A DNA stretch of 64,000 nucleotides from Crocodylus rhombifer (lineage: Eukaryota; Chordata; Crocodylia; Crocodylidae): contig JAVSML010024434.1 of assembly GCA_038503035.1 (NCBI GenBank), positions 350,177-414,176 of the forward strand, given 5' to 3'. The notes beneath the pieces are model-generated. The model ran no database searches. It saw nothing but the letters and a program-made list of their open reading frames with translations, and was not told the origin of the DNA. Position 1 is the stretch's first letter, and every line of letters starts with the position of its first letter. Below, piece after piece: positions 30,956 to 43,739 of this stretch. Made by a program: the position numbers and the translations under genes.

Positions 30956-33419
30956 CTAGATGTGAGTATCTGTTTTATAGCTGGGCACTTCAGAATAAAC
31001 ATGAAAGAAAGTTCTTGCTGAAAAGATCTTGTACTTTAACCCACTATAGCACAAAGCGAGGCAGAAAGAAAGGAATGGGGATTTCCAGAAAAAAGTTTGA
31101 CTTTTATTTCCCCCTCTTCCCCCCGCCCCCACACACACACTACAATTTGGCTGTGAAAATTAATAGAAATTTGAAAACTTTGGGACTTTTTTAAAAAGTT
31201 ATTTTCCAGAAAGCAGTCCTCTTTTTGTGGAAGATTTTGTTTGAGCAGAAACACAGATTTCCTGTGGACAAAGACATTTAATGGAAAATGCTTGACCAGT
31301 CCAACGGAGGCAGCAATGGTGAAGAGAGAGAGCACCACATAATTAGAAGTATTAGTCTCACATCAAGCAGAAGGCAGGGTACATTTGAACCTTAAAAACT
31401 AACTAAGGTAGAGAACTTCATGAGCTGTAGTTCACTTCGTTAGATGCTGTGATAAGTAGCGTGCAGACCACTACCACTGTCTTCAGGTAACACAGGAAAC
31501 ACAGGAGTGCAAAAGTGGTAAGGAAAGGGGCTTTAACACAGGATGAGGAGGCTATGCTGAGTATGGGAGAGGGAGGTAAAGAGCTTCAGTAAAGGTGATA
31601 ATGGGAGAAAGAGACAAGGGAAGAGGGAGTAAACAGGACTGAAGGCATCTCATTTAAAAAGCAAGCCCAATGTACTTCTGCACCTGGATTTTCTCCTGTT
31701 TTAGTCCCATTATTAAATAATATTTGTATGGCAGTGGTGGTGCAGACAGCACTTGCCCCAATGGCCTTTCCATTTAAATGTTAATGTAAAAGCCCTCATT
31801 TTCTGGGTTTGCTTCTTTTTTGGTATCCTTGTGACAAGGTATCGAGCACTTGCAGATTCACTGGAATCTGACAGGCCACACTGTGAGCACTTCTGCTGTA
31901 TGACCTCAGACTTGTCAACCAAGTAGTTCGTGCACATGCTATCCAACCCCTGTTCCCTGGGTAAATTGAATATTTGAGTTAGAGCTGCTTCAAGGAAGTG
32001 CAGTCTAGCTGGGTCAGCTCAGCAATCCATTGGTACCGTGGCTGGATTATGTGCCTATCAGCAGTAGCACTGCAGAGCCAACCTCTGTCAATTGTGTGTC
32101 TTTAACCAAGACAGACATTGTTTTGTGTTCAGCGGTGAATTCCTTACAATTATTTTCAGTTAAGTAATAATGCATGACTCACAAGCACCAAAGAGAGATT
32201 AGTTTCTGTCAAATGATACATCTTTGGAAACTGAACTTGCTTCCTGATGCTGGACTCCGAACAAAAGAGGACTGAATCGGAAGGCCCCCGCAACTCTGAG
32301 CCTGTCAGGGTGGTTTGGATTCAGAGGGCATGAAGAAAGAGCATGTGCTTGTCTTGGTGGATGGCTTCCCCCACTCCCCCCATCTCACTTCCTTGCTGGA
32401 AGTGTCCAGCTATAGCTTCAGAGCTCAAACCTTGCTCCAGACTTGTGCAAAAGGCTATTTTCAGCAGACTTAGCTGTAAGGTAGTACCAGAGGAAGCAGC
32501 TGGATGGGGTGCTAACCATATCGCTCCCTTGCTTGCCATTACTTACAGAAACAGGGCTTTAACCCTGCTAGCTTGAACTGCTGAGGTTGGGCAGACTTTT
32601 GACCTTCTGTATGTTTTATTTTTTAACTGTTATCTGTTCATGTGTGGTGGCAGGAGCTAACATGGGCCTGTATCAGGCCAGGCAGTTTGTTTTCTAATGG
32701 ATACGAAAAGGGAAGCTCTCTGGAGAAGGCAGATTTAAATAGCGGCACAGCTGCCCTGACAATGGGGCCCGTCTGTCGGTATGAGGGGAACTCTGGTGAT
32801 CCCCGGTAGGGCGGAGGCAGCTGGTGAGCTTGGGGCCAGATGGCTCCCATGCCCATCTGGTAGTTTTGAGAAGCACAGGTGGGAGCCTCTCCGATTGTAT
32901 TTTTATCCCGGCTACAGCAGGCGGGGAGCTGGGGTGGCCAAGTTTAATCATCTCAAGTTACACACTGCGGAGCAAATCCAAATCTATTAAAGCCCCTGGA
33001 AAGGCTGGGGATCAAATTCCTTGTGCATGTGCAACATATTCTTCACTGGAGCCACCCGCCACGTACCTGGTCTTAAACTAGATTGTCAGTTCTTTGGGGC
33101 TGGGGTCGTGTTATCCGATTTGTGAGGGCAGTAGCTACCACAACTGATCCAGCTGGGCACTGGCATCATACAAATCGGCAACTAGCCTATCTGCCACAAC
33201 AAGGCTCCCACGCTGCGCCCTGGCCCCTTCTCCCTGAAACCGCTGCGCAGTGCTGCTAACACCCACCGCATTTCGTCTCAAAAAAAGCTGTGTTTCAGCA
33301 GTGGAGGAGGGCAGGGGTATGCCTTGATCTCCCTCTGGCCTGCACTTTGGGATGCTTGGGGCTGCAGGCTGGAGCCCTCTACTGCGAGGAGCACTTTGCT
33401 CCCACCGCATCCATTCAGC
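30956..33419. other. Non-coding DNA with small repeat remnants, no gene seen
   Basis: At 31385-31450 the minus strand carries a GCATCTAACGAAGTGAACT block and a TTAGTTAGTTTTTAAGGTTC tail, a widespread amniote repeat end. A short CA run lies near 31129-31140. At 33074-33115 a MIR-like AGATTGTCAGTTCTTTGGGG block is seen. GC content rises toward 33300. No exon was identified. Confidence 0.5.
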
Positions 33420-34110
33420 CAAGTGCTGGGGGGGGGAGAAAAGACCCCGGGCACAACTGGCAGCGAAGCAGAGGGGTCCAGAGCAACAGGTGGCGACCTG
33501 GGCCGGCGAGGAGGAAGCTGGTGCTGGGCAGGGAAGGAAGGATGTGGAGAGGCGCGCAGCTGCCGAGGTTACAATGCGAGGCTAAACAAAGCTCCCTGCG
33601 AAAGGAAGCAGATCCCGCCCGCGGTGGGAGCTGAGCAAGGAGCGCCTGACATCATCGGGCTGAGCGTTGGGTTACACGGAGCGGGGACCGGCGCGGAGAG
33701 AGGGCACACCCCGCCTCCAGGCGCAACTTCACCTGCCGCGGCCGGAGCCTGCTCGCCGGCGCGGCGCCTCGGGGCAGCGGGCGGACGGCCGGGCCGGGCC
33801 GGGCCGGGCCGGGGAGCCCCGGGCGAGCGGTGAGTACCGCGCCGGGAGGGGGCGAGGGCTGCGTGGGAGCCGCAGTCGTGACACGCTCGGGAAATGGGTG
33901 CGAAGATACAGTTCAACTTTCCCTGCGCCGCGGGCAGTGGAGGAGCCGGCTCCCCGCCCGGGCCCGTCCTGCCTTCCTCCCCGCGCCTGGAGCCTGGGGC
34001 TCCCGCTCGCTCCCGCCGGCAGGGCCGGGACCCCGCGCGCGGACATCACGAGGCGGTGGCACTGCTGGCACTCAGCCACGGATCTGCAGCCGGACTGGAT
34101 GTTACTGTTA
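33420..34110 (+). promoter_or_regulatory. CpG island, probable host promoter and 5' UTR exon with splice donor
   Basis: This is a strongly GC- and CpG-rich stretch in AT-rich surroundings. It contains a CRE/AP-1-like TGACATCA (33647-33654), a GC box CCCCGCCTCC (about 33709-33718) and a GGGCC tandem (33788-33812). A strong splice donor, GCG then GTGAGT, is at 33830-33835. This is the pattern of a vertebrate CpG-island promoter whose first exon, largely untranslated, ends at 33829 on the plus strand. Open frames across it (up to 169 codons at 33324-33833) are what GC-rich DNA gives by chance and are not called as genes. The start site and the gene name cannot be read. Confidence 0.65.
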
Positions 34111-36414
34111 GTCCAGGCTAATTCATGAGCCCAGAAAGATGACACAGCCGTAAGGGGCATAGAGAGCGCCCAAACGAGGGGCTAACGTAAGGGGGATGGG
34201 GGTGAGGAGGGGAGCAGCAGGTTACAGGACGTACAGGGTTAGCCAGCTAAGCCCGGGGTGGGGGGAAGGGTCGGGGGTGACTATGCTGAGAGAGAAAGAG
34301 GATAGAGACACCCAACCCCATGCAATGGTCTGCAGTGGTGGAGGGGGTCGTTTGAAGAAGTTGCTCAATCCACAGAGTCTGTGGTGGGGGTCCTCCTCGC
34401 CGGGAGCGGACTGGTCTGTCATTAAAGACTCTTCTCGGAGTCTGTCAGGTGCAGAGCAGGGTTCAGACAGTCCCCTCGGGGTCCAGCCCGGTGGGGTCGG
34501 TGTACTGGCGGCGCCCTGTGATGTGCTGGACGCAGATGTCGCGGGACCAACGTAGTACAATATTGGCTTAGCTGTTGGGTTTCCAGTGGGGAAATACGCT
34601 ACGAACCTGAAATACGTCGTGCTCTGCGTGTAATGCTGTGATAACTGTTACTGCATTAGAAAGTGAAATATAGTTTGGGGCTTCTGGGCATGGCGTACAG
34701 GTCTGTGCCAAACCATTGATGTGAACGGGAACAATGCCATGGACTTCAGTGGAGTCAGAGACTCTGTGGGAGCTGGCTTTTAAGCAAGGGCGGAAAAAGA
34801 GAACCGCGCAGGGGGTGAGAGCATCAAAACACTTCAGCAACTGGATTTTGCAAATCTCTCCGCTATAGAGAAGGATTTCTTCCCTCCTGGGCAGTTAATA
34901 AAGGGATCAGTGGAACGCAGCACGCGTGAAATCCGCACCACATGAAGAGGGAAGCTCTCAGAAAAAGGGGTATATGGGAAATGCTTTGATTTGCTCAAGA
35001 GGTGGGAATAGGTCCACAAAACACGAGCCAAATCCAGCCTGCCTACAGGAGCAGCCCCATGGAGGTCTACATTCTTAGATAGTGGGTGAATTTCTTTGGG
35101 ACTGCTCACAAGGGGAAAGCAAGGGAGATGTAGCTAAAGGCAATATGTTGCACCAGTGAAAGAGCATTCAGGTTGGTCTTTTAGAGAGGGGGTCTCTCCA
35201 AGTTCAGCTGGATGAGGTGACCCAATTGCAGATTTTATGGGAAATGCAGCCTATAGAGTTCTTCTGCTGGGATGTGCGCACACAAGGGTAGTGTGTGCGC
35301 ACACAAGGGTAGTGTAGTCAGTCAGCTATTCCAGAATTGCTGGATTCCAGTCAGGATGGACCCCCTGGGAAGCATAAACTGGGTTCCTCATCTGTGAGTC
35401 AGAGAAACTGCAGTGTCGGTATGCACTCAGTTTGTGGAAAACTCCCTGTCTCTTCTTGTGGGAGCCCTGTAGCAGTGACAAGGACTCATGGAGAAAGCTT
35501 CAGCACCTGGACTTTTTCACACTGCAAATGCAGAGGAGAGATCTCCAGACAGGGCAAGCAGCTGTTTCAATGATGCCCATGTTGTCTCAGCCACAACAGG
35601 AAATTTTCTAAATTTCCGCCTTGGCCAGATCAGGCAATGGTACCGAGTCATTTGTTTTTGTTGGTAGATTCTGTTTCTCATCTGAAAATAAATGGGGGAA
35701 GAGCTCAAGTGTTTTGAAGAGATTAGATCACCATTATAGATGGATTCTCACAGCAGTTATCTGTAGTATTGGGGATACCAAAACCCAAGAACACCAAGAC
35801 AGCATAAGCATGGACCTGCATTTTCTGAACGCTCGTGTTCCCCTTGGAACAGCATTTCTCCATCAGGGCTGATTTCATTTTCAGTGAATTCAAGGTAACC
35901 ATAATATTCTCCATCTTAACCTCAGTGCTGGATCTCACCAACGGGAACCTGCAGCAGAATCAAGCTCTGCCAGTACTAAAACTTTTTTTTTGGAAAGCTA
36001 CAGCAAGTTTTACTGCAAATCAGCTTTTTGAACAGGATTTTTGGCAAAGACTTTCAATCTTTAAAACTTTATATGGTTTTTGGGGAAAAATTAGCAGAAA
36101 GTTAAATAGGCTTTTGTTTGTTCTTAAAAAATGCTTTTGTTTCTGATTTCTGGGGATTTTGTATTGACACCGTGAAAATGCATGACTGATCAGTTTAGTC
36201 ACATGGTTTAGATAGAAAGTTCCCTTTTCAAATGGTATTATTTCAGAATAAAGTCTTTTGATTTTTTACATAATTTTGCAGAACATTCAGAAAATAGAAA
36301 GTACCCCATTGCGGCACAAAACAAGATGAACTATCTTTCCAGCTCTCTGAAATTTCTATGTAGCTACAGTACTTCTGTGACACCCTATTACCACAGTATC
36401 AGAATATTTCACAG
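34111..36414. other. Non-coding DNA, possible intron, no gene seen
   Basis: Follows the CpG island. A tandem direct repeat of TGTGCGCACACAAGGGTAG occurs twice at 35273-35313. Otherwise single-copy-looking sequence. Confidence 0.45.
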
Positions 36415-36595
36415 TCTTAAATGTATTCATCTTCCCTTTGGGAAGTAGGAAGTGGTATTATTGTCCCTACTTGGTCGATGGTTACTGAGGCACAGAAATT
36501 AAGTGTGTTGACCAAGGTCCTATAGGACATCTGGCAAAGTAAGGAACTGAGTCTGCATCTCCCAGGTCCCAGACTAATCATGGCAAGAACTATCC
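36415..36595 (-). repeat. MIR/CORE-SINE-like element
   Basis: The plus strand reads TTATTGTCCCTACTTGG, TTACTGAGGCACAGAAATTA, GACCAAGGTCCTATAGGACA, then CTGCATCTCCCAGGTCCCAG, the antisense order of a MIR SINE. Confidence 0.7.
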
Positions 36596-38203
36596 TTCAC
36601 ATTTCTATGCTACTTTTCTCCAGCATATTTTTCAGGCAGCTTTGATTGATACATTCGCAGCATCATTAGTCTTCAGCAGCAACCAAGATTCAGAACCACA
36701 GCGCACCAGTTTCTACTGGGTTTCATTTTGGGCCAAACACTTCAGCTGCCTCAACCAAGCACCTGAGAGGCTTCCTGAACCCCATGATAAAGCATTTTGA
36801 AAGAGAGCACTTAGCTGAACCTCCCTTGGAAGTTGCTAAAGAGAGTACCACAATTCCCAAAGAAAAATCTTCTGTCTGCCTGTTTCATTTCTGCAACTGG
36901 AAACCCCAAGTCCTAGCAAGGTAGCAGCTGCCAGAACCTTTGCAGTGCTCCAACATGTCAATACGGTCCAGATCCACACCTGGGAATGGTTAACTGTTGT
37001 GTACGCCTACCTTCCTAACTATTTAGTAGTGCTGTTATAGCTGGGTAGTAAAAACATTTGAGACCAGAACCAGACTGAGCCAGAGATGTAAGTGTAAGGG
37101 AAATTTCTCGCCCCGCACCTTAACTGTTTCGCTGGGTCTGAGCCTGGGGTATTTTTCTGCTCTTCTCCGCCTCCACACAAGTCCATGGGTACCAAGATGT
37201 GCTGAATTCTTTATTCAGCCCCACCGTATTCACACTGGATCACCTTCTGTGGCATCTGTATGGCTTCTCCCTGCCTGCTCTTTTTCAGGAATATAACAAA
37301 TCACAAATCTGCCTTGGCACAGCCTCATCCAGCACTCAGAAGGCCTGTGTTCACCAGTATTTGCAGTGAAATAATGGTAGTGTCAAACCCATTCTCAGTA
37401 TGGCTGCATTGACTTCAGTGAAGTTACGTATTACCCTGTGCATAATTCATTTGTGGACCTCCTTGCCGCTACATATCAGCGAGATCAAGAGCTTTGGAAG
37501 ATAAAAATAAAAGTGGAGTAGACATTTATGTAGGATGATTAAACCACCCACAGTTATAATGAATGGGATATTCCTTTGGAAAGATTTTAAGCTTTTGTGG
37601 GTCAGGACTATCACTAACAAGTGGAGGATATTGATAGTGGCTGCTGTTGGAGACAGGACAGAGGACAAGATGGACTGCTAGGCTGTTTCAGTAACACAGT
37701 TCCTATGTGTCTATACTATAGGGATGAGCGTGGCCCACTTTTTACCCATCACTCTAGAGAGGTGAGGGAGACCTTTCCCAGGCTGACACAAACTGAACTG
37801 AAACTGAAATGCATTTTCTTTCTGGATTGCAAGTGACCACACATGATGATGATGATGCAACACTGCAACACTTCAGCTGTAGAACAAGTGAGCCGGAGTG
37901 AAGCAGGAAAGCAAATCAGCAAAAATAAAAGCACCAGGACTTTTGAGATTGGCTTTCTTCCTTCCTGCCTTTGTTTTCCTGGCTGGTGCCCAATGTGGGC
38001 CAATGCCTATCCCCAGGCTTGTGGGAATCCTGCTTTGTTTCCACTCTAATACTTCAGTGGAGTAGTAGTTGTCAATGGGACAAGAAAAACAATATTGTCA
38101 AATCTGCACAACTTTGTCCGGATGCTCCAAGGGCAACAGTAAGGGGTGTTTTGCTGTGATGTAGCCTCTGTCATTAGGATCTCCATGTGTTTCTCAGATA
38201 TTG
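36596..38203. other. Non-coding DNA, no gene seen
   Basis: Single-copy-looking sequence with an ATG trinucleotide run at 37844-37858. A TGCATTGACTTCAGTGAAGT block near 37404 resembles a fragment of widespread amniote SINE tails. Confidence 0.45.
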
Positions 38204-38270
38204 GCCCCTGCGGTTCAGTGGTAGAATCCTTGTCTGCCTTACAGGAGAGCTAGGTTCGATTACCAGATGC
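38204..38270 (+). pseudogene. tRNA-Gly (GCC)-like pseudogene
   Basis: The stretch contains GGTTCAGTGGTAGAATCCT (D-arm and box A region) and GGTTCGATTACC (T-arm, box B) at tRNA spacing. The anticodon arm CTTGT-CTGCCTT-ACAGG pairs (one G-U) and presents GCC, the glycine anticodon. The D-arm and the following bases match vertebrate tRNA-Gly closely. The acceptor pairs at 5 of 7 positions and the T-stem has two mismatches, so it is probably inactive. It may be a retro-copied tRNA pseudogene or the head of a tRNA-derived SINE. Confidence 0.72.
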
Positions 38271-39494
38271 TTGTACAAATACAGCCAGGGAGGCACCAAA
38301 CGTCTGGACGCAGTCTGGTCTTTGGATTCTGTCTCAGTGGCTCTAAACGGGGGAGGGAAGGTCTTGTCTAGGCATGTGTGTCAAAGGTATGGGTAACCTC
38401 TCATGCATACACCATGTTCTGGTAGGATCGATGGCTGCCAAACCATGGTCCCAGATACTGATTGAGTGGGGCTCACATCTCTTTTTGCAAGAGATACAAG
38501 GATTAGTACCCCCATTCTCCAGACATAGCAACTGAGGAAGAAACACATACATGCATTTGTACTTGAATCAGTGATATAATCAGTGTTAGACCTCTGGAGT
38601 CCTGCCTCCCGCTCAGAAGTCATTAGAAAATTGAAGGCAAAGGAAATAAATCAAAGACAGGGCCCCCAGGGATGCTGTTGGTCTGGGATTTTGCCTGTCA
38701 GAGTACTACAGTGGGCTAACAAGCAGTTCAGAATCGTTGAGCCAGTTCATTTTTGTGTCATCAGCTGGTTAATTTCTTGCTTTCTGCTCGGTTAATATTT
38801 GCTCCTGGGACAAAGTAAGAAAACAGGCCATGGCATTCCATTTGCTCTGAAAGCCAAAACAGCTGCTAAAATAAGTGGCTGCGCAGTGCAGGTCAGGAGA
38901 TTGCAATCCTCCAGCAGATGTTGGGACCACGAAGGAAGTGGATTTGACTGGGGGCTTGGGGACACAGCTGTGCACCACAGCAAACACACTGAGGTAACAC
39001 GACTGGACAAGCCTATAAGCACCTTCTCAACTGCTGTCTCTGGTTTCTAAGCGAAGTTTTAGTGCAAACGGCAACTCAGCTTGTAACTGAAGCTTATTTG
39101 CATGCTCACGGGAGCCAGTGAATCCCCCTGAGCCTGTTGGTTTCAGGTTGGCAAAAATTATGTCACTTTGTAGCACAAAACAAAGCAAATGAACAGAGAA
39201 GAATCAAAAAGGGAAATGCTTACGGAAGTCAGGCCTAGGATTTTAGCAACCCCTGTAGCTGTGTTGGTGCAAAATCTTGCACAGACACAGTTAATACAAG
39301 TAGCTAAATATAGACAAGTCCTTAGTTTCATGTCCTCATACCCACCAAACTTAGCTCTGCAAAGCAAGCTTCCCTTCCTCCCTTCCAGTATCTGCTCTTG
39401 TCCTTGGTGTTGTGATGACAGATTTGAAGAGTCTGAGAAACAAATACCCTAATTAAGTTGCTGGGCAGCAATTTATTTATTTTCCTTTCCTCAG
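38271..39494. other. Non-coding DNA, no gene seen
   Basis: About 1.2 kb, single-copy-looking. It ends in a long pyrimidine tract at about 39469-39494 that forms a possible splice acceptor. Confidence 0.4.
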
Positions 39495-39565
39495 AAATAT
39501 TTTCCCTGCTGTGTTTGGAGCCAAAGGTCGGCTGACATGTACAGAAGAGAAGTCAATTAAATCAG
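39495..39565 (+). other. Candidate internal exon (71 nt)
   Basis: A pyrimidine-rich tract, TTTTCCTTTCCTCAG, precedes 39495 and a strong donor, ATCAG then GTAGGT, follows 39565. Both match vertebrate splice consensus. One of the three frames is open across the whole 71 nt, with segments reading FPAVFGAKGRLT and CTEEKSIKS. I do not recognise the peptide. It lies 5.7 kb downstream of the CpG-island donor on the same strand, so it could be exon 2 of that gene, coding or untranslated. Chance splice-like pairs are common, so this is tentative. Confidence 0.3.
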
Positions 39566-39639
39566 GTAGGTTTTCACCCTTTAATTGGGTATCTGGAAAT
39601 GCATGGAGGTGAGCGGGTGGAATTTGATTTTCGTTCACA

Positions 39640-39885
39640 GAGAGCGTGTCTACACATTCATTAATGTGGCATAGTTACTTCATGTTAAGTTTAGTACTTG
39701 GTTAACCTTACATTAGTATTTACTACTCTGCAGTACCACCAGCACATGGTTTTTAAATGATGCTTACTGTGCAATAGCCTAATAATACTGCATAGTAGCG
39801 TATTAGCATGGGTCTTGCCCAGCACACTACTGCACAGCATTATTAAGCTACTGCTCAGTAAGTGTCTCATGTAGATGTGCCCTGC
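39640..39885. mobile_element. Palindromic MITE, copy 1
   Basis: Left end GTGTCTACACATTCATTAATG and right end CTCATGTAGATGTGCCC are imperfect inverted repeats. The interior carries complementary blocks around ACTGTGCAATAGCCTAATAA and TATTAAGCTACTGCTCAGTA. Related copies are at 43740-44905 and 60770-60980. Confidence 0.7.
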
Positions 39886-42800
39886 ATGACTTAAAATCAT
39901 ACTTAAATCACCAGGATTTTTTCCTTTTTTGTGTCCTCGTGAAAAGGTGTTTAGCAAAATTCACAGATTCATTGGAATATGACAGGGCTGCGCCATGAAA
40001 CCTTTGACCACCCTTTACACTTGGAATTGCTAGCTACTATAAAGTTATTGAATAGGGGTTAAAGGAAACTTTAGGAGACTGTCAGATATCTCACTGGCTG
40101 CCTGGGTAGGTACACTTGGAAACACAATATAGGTCTCTTCTAACCTCTATAAATTATTAATCTGACAATGAGACCCCAGCAACAGGCTGAAGATACATTA
40201 TAGTCTCAGAACCTGATCTGTGAAGAGAGATCACGTGTAAGGCTTAGGAGCTCATTCTGAGTAACGCCCAGCAAACCTCTGTGGATTGGCATAATAGGGC
40301 CAGAGTTTCAAGAGCACATTTCTACAGGCTTCTGACCGGTTATAATGTGATCCCAGAGGCCTGTGCCCAAAACTGCTTCTTACAGTAATCATCCAGGGTT
40401 TTACCTCTGAGAATCTGGACCTGGAGCCCTGCTAGACTTGGGGAAAGAGGACTGGTCATTGCCCAGAAAGAGACTGTACTTCTGCCTCCAACTTCCAGTA
40501 TACTGCTGCAAATTAGTTTCCTGCAGTGTCTTCTGTGCCATAGCTTCTATCAAGCCATAGTGAAATGCTGACGCAAACCATACTCCACTGCCCTTCATTT
40601 ATTGGTGAATTGTTGCACAGTTTAGGGGGTATATTTTGAGAAAACTACACAGAGGAGGCTATTGGGTACATGTGCTCTTTTTTTGCTTTCTGTTGCCTAT
40701 TTCATTTACACACACATTGAAACATTTCTTGGCCAGACATAGCATCTGATTGTCCCTCAATCTGTAGGTAGATACAGTGTAAAAATGCCAGTCCCCCCAT
40801 TCTTGCCCCTTTAAACAGCCTGAACAAATGAGCTGTGCACAGTTGTGTTCTCTGGAAATCCACTGGGCAGATTTCTTCCCTGGCTCTGTAGCCTCTGCTC
40901 CCTGCATGATAAATGCTGGATGGGCTAACTTAGGGGGTGCCAGAGCATGGCATGTGAAGGCAGTTTGCTTGGCACATGCACCTTGGGAAAAATGGAGGAG
41001 GAGCCTTGGCTGGTAAGATAGGGCTGTTTCTGTCCCTCTCAGCTATCATCATTGGACTTCTGGCAGCTTTGGTGATAAGGGACCCTAAAGGATTTGCTGC
41101 TGTATGCAGTCTCTTTTTTCTCTGTACAACTTTCCAAGGATCGCCATGCCTCTTCTGCACACAGCACGCTGCCCTGTGTATGTTTGAGATAGTCTATGGA
41201 CACTGATCCCAGGTTGGGTGAGTGGAATTTCACTGGATGCATAAAATATTCAATGCTTCCATAAACTGGTATTTTCCTTTTGTTGTTGGGGTACAAAGCA
41301 GTGAAATCTGCTTGAGGGGAGACAGCTGCCTTTACTACATCATGTGCATACATCTGTCTTCAGAACATCACCCCCCTTAACTCCTCAGGTATCACCTCCT
41401 CTACCTTTGGCAGAGTTTGCTTTTAACTTGTCTGCAGAAGCTGCTTTCGCTTAATGCAGGTGTATGAAGAATCCTCCACCTTTTTTTTCCCTAACCTAAA
41501 AGTAGGGGAGAGGGGAAGAGTCAGTTCAACCCAGTCAGGCCATCATAATTGGGTTAAGAAGCTTGAAGGAGCTGAAGAGAGTTAATGTAGCCGGTAGAAA
41601 TAAACATACAAGGTGAATAGCACCTTGCCCATCCCCCTACACCACAGCAGATTTGATTGCATTACTTCCTTAAACTATATAATCTAGTCTGGCCTAAAAG
41701 CCACTGATAGTGCTTTAACTCCACCATCTAAGCTTTCTGGTAGCTTAGTGGCAGGGACTTCCCATCACGTTTCCAGGCATGCCTTGCCACTACCCAGTTA
41801 CAGAACCTGTAAGATTTTGTCTTTCTTTTAAATGGGCTGGAAGAACAGTAATAACTTGGGAGCCAAGCAGAGCCCCTGGTGGCTGATCAGCTAACAGTGA
41901 TGTTCTCAAGGGTCACTTCTTATTTTTATACTTGTATAGAGACCTGCAAGGGATCTTGCCTATCAGACTGTTTGCTGCCTAATTCCCAGGCTGTTTATCT
42001 CACTTCTGTTAGTGAGAAACACTTATTTGGAAAGCTGAATGCAGCTTCTTCTAGGATTCTGTGAACTGGAATGGAGACATTTCTGTCCCTGGTGACTGTG
42101 CTCGGTGTGTGTTGTGCTAAGGGAGCAAGCCCTTGAGAGGTATTTAAAATGGCAAACTGTGTTTCCACAGTCTACCAGATGCCTGCCTCAAGCTAGGTTC
42201 TCCCTGCCTATTGCCCTAATGGGGCTCAAACTCCTTTCCTCCTAGCATAGAAACAAGGATCAGACAAACCACAGAACCCTTGAACATAAAACTCCCTCCT
42301 TAAAAAACCCAGCCCCCATCTCCAAGAATCCTCTACATCACCACTTGTTCCCTCCCTCCTTTTATACAGGGCAAGGCAGCTGAGCCTAGAAGAAAATGAG
42401 CCCCAGCTGTATCCACTCCTCACCCATTTAACCCTTTCTTGCCAGGTTCCAAACTCATAGATCTGTCAGGAGACACAGGAACCCCGCTAGGGCTTAGAAG
42501 GGAACTTGTGCAGCGTAAAGCATGCAGGGTCATTTAGAAATCAGCCTCCTGGTCTGGGAAAATAGTTTCTGAGTGGAAGCACCACAGCTGAGTGAGCAGA
42601 GTCCCAGCCTTTATAGCACCTTCTCCATATAATCAGTGTCCTTAACATAAAATATTTCCACATCAAACAACTTGAAACACTAGGGAAGAATATATATATA
42701 TATGCATGTATGTATGTATGGCACCATCCTGTCACCTCTGTTTTGTAACACTCCCTCCTCATCGCCTCTGAAAAGCAGCAGATGTGATAAAGAATCAGGA

Positions 42801-43511
42801 AGCGGGAGTTAATCTCCCTGTGACAGCTCTCCTGATAAGCACAAAGCTCTGGCTTTACAACTGTTTGGCCTATGGCAAGCACAAAAGCCTGAACTCGTCC
42901 CACTTAGCCTGCGTTTTATTTAGATTGTAGTAAGCATACCCCTGCCACATTAGAAGTTAGAATGTGTTCTGGGAAATGGTAGGGTAATGTTTACTATGGT
43001 GCCTAATGAAATCTCTTGCAAACGCAGCTCACGGATTATTGGTCCCAGCCCTGACACCACATGAGTCTTGAACTAGCCCTGTGCAGTCCTGGAACTGGGA
43101 CTGACAATAGAGCCTTAACACATGAGAGGGGTGCCTGGTTGATGTTGCAGCTGGGTGAAGACTGCAACTTGCTTATATTACCTCTGTGGAGCAGTCCGAT
43201 GATAGCTGAACACATTACTTAATGTGATGCTCCTTCCATGGAAAGTCCTAACTCTGCTACAATATGATTGCACTTAGCACATGTTTTACTGCTTAAACAC
43301 TCAGACACTTGTGTCTGACAGAAGTGCAGTGAATATGTCCTAAATGTAGTGTGTAACAAGACATTGAGAAGGAAGCTATGAGGTCTGCCTTAGCCTGAGT
43401 CTGTCAGGGGTCTGCCTGGCTCCTGGTGCAGGTTAGAGCTGGCTGGATGGGTGCTTTAAGTTGTGCCTCAGTGAGCTATGGCAGCACCGCAGAGTAGCTA
43501 GGGGTAAGCAT
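39886..43511. other. Non-coding DNA, no gene seen
   Basis: A TA/TGTA microsatellite lies at 42688-42719. At 39921-39995 a block resembles 31812-31885 (both contain an AGATTCA(C/T)TGGAAT(A/C)TGACAGG core). No exon was recognised. Confidence 0.45.
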
Positions 43512-43581
43512 AGTTTCAGAGTTTCCTAGTTGTTAGGGGCTGGAAGGGACCTTACAGACCATCAGGTCCAGCCCCCCTGCA
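43512..43581 (-). repeat. CR1 3' UTR remnant
   Basis: GGGGCTGGAAGGGACCTTAC followed by CATCAGGTCCAGCCCCCCTG is the reverse complement of the CR1 3' end. Only about 70 bp are recognisable. Confidence 0.6.
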
Positions 43582-43739
43582 TCTGATCCTACCCTGTCCT
43601 TCCTCACTCATGTCCACTATGTTTCCTACCCTGGAAACTCTGGTGAGGGACATTGGTTTTGTGCTTTGCAAAGAAGCATCCTACTTCAGGGGTATTCCCA
43701 TAGTGCTCTACAACTGTTTTATGACCCTGTGGAGCTGGT

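Noticed and set aside
33324..33833. 169-codon frame across the CpG island
   Set aside because: High GC removes stop codons; the frame runs into the splice donor region and has no recognisable domain. A 5' UTR exon is the better reading.
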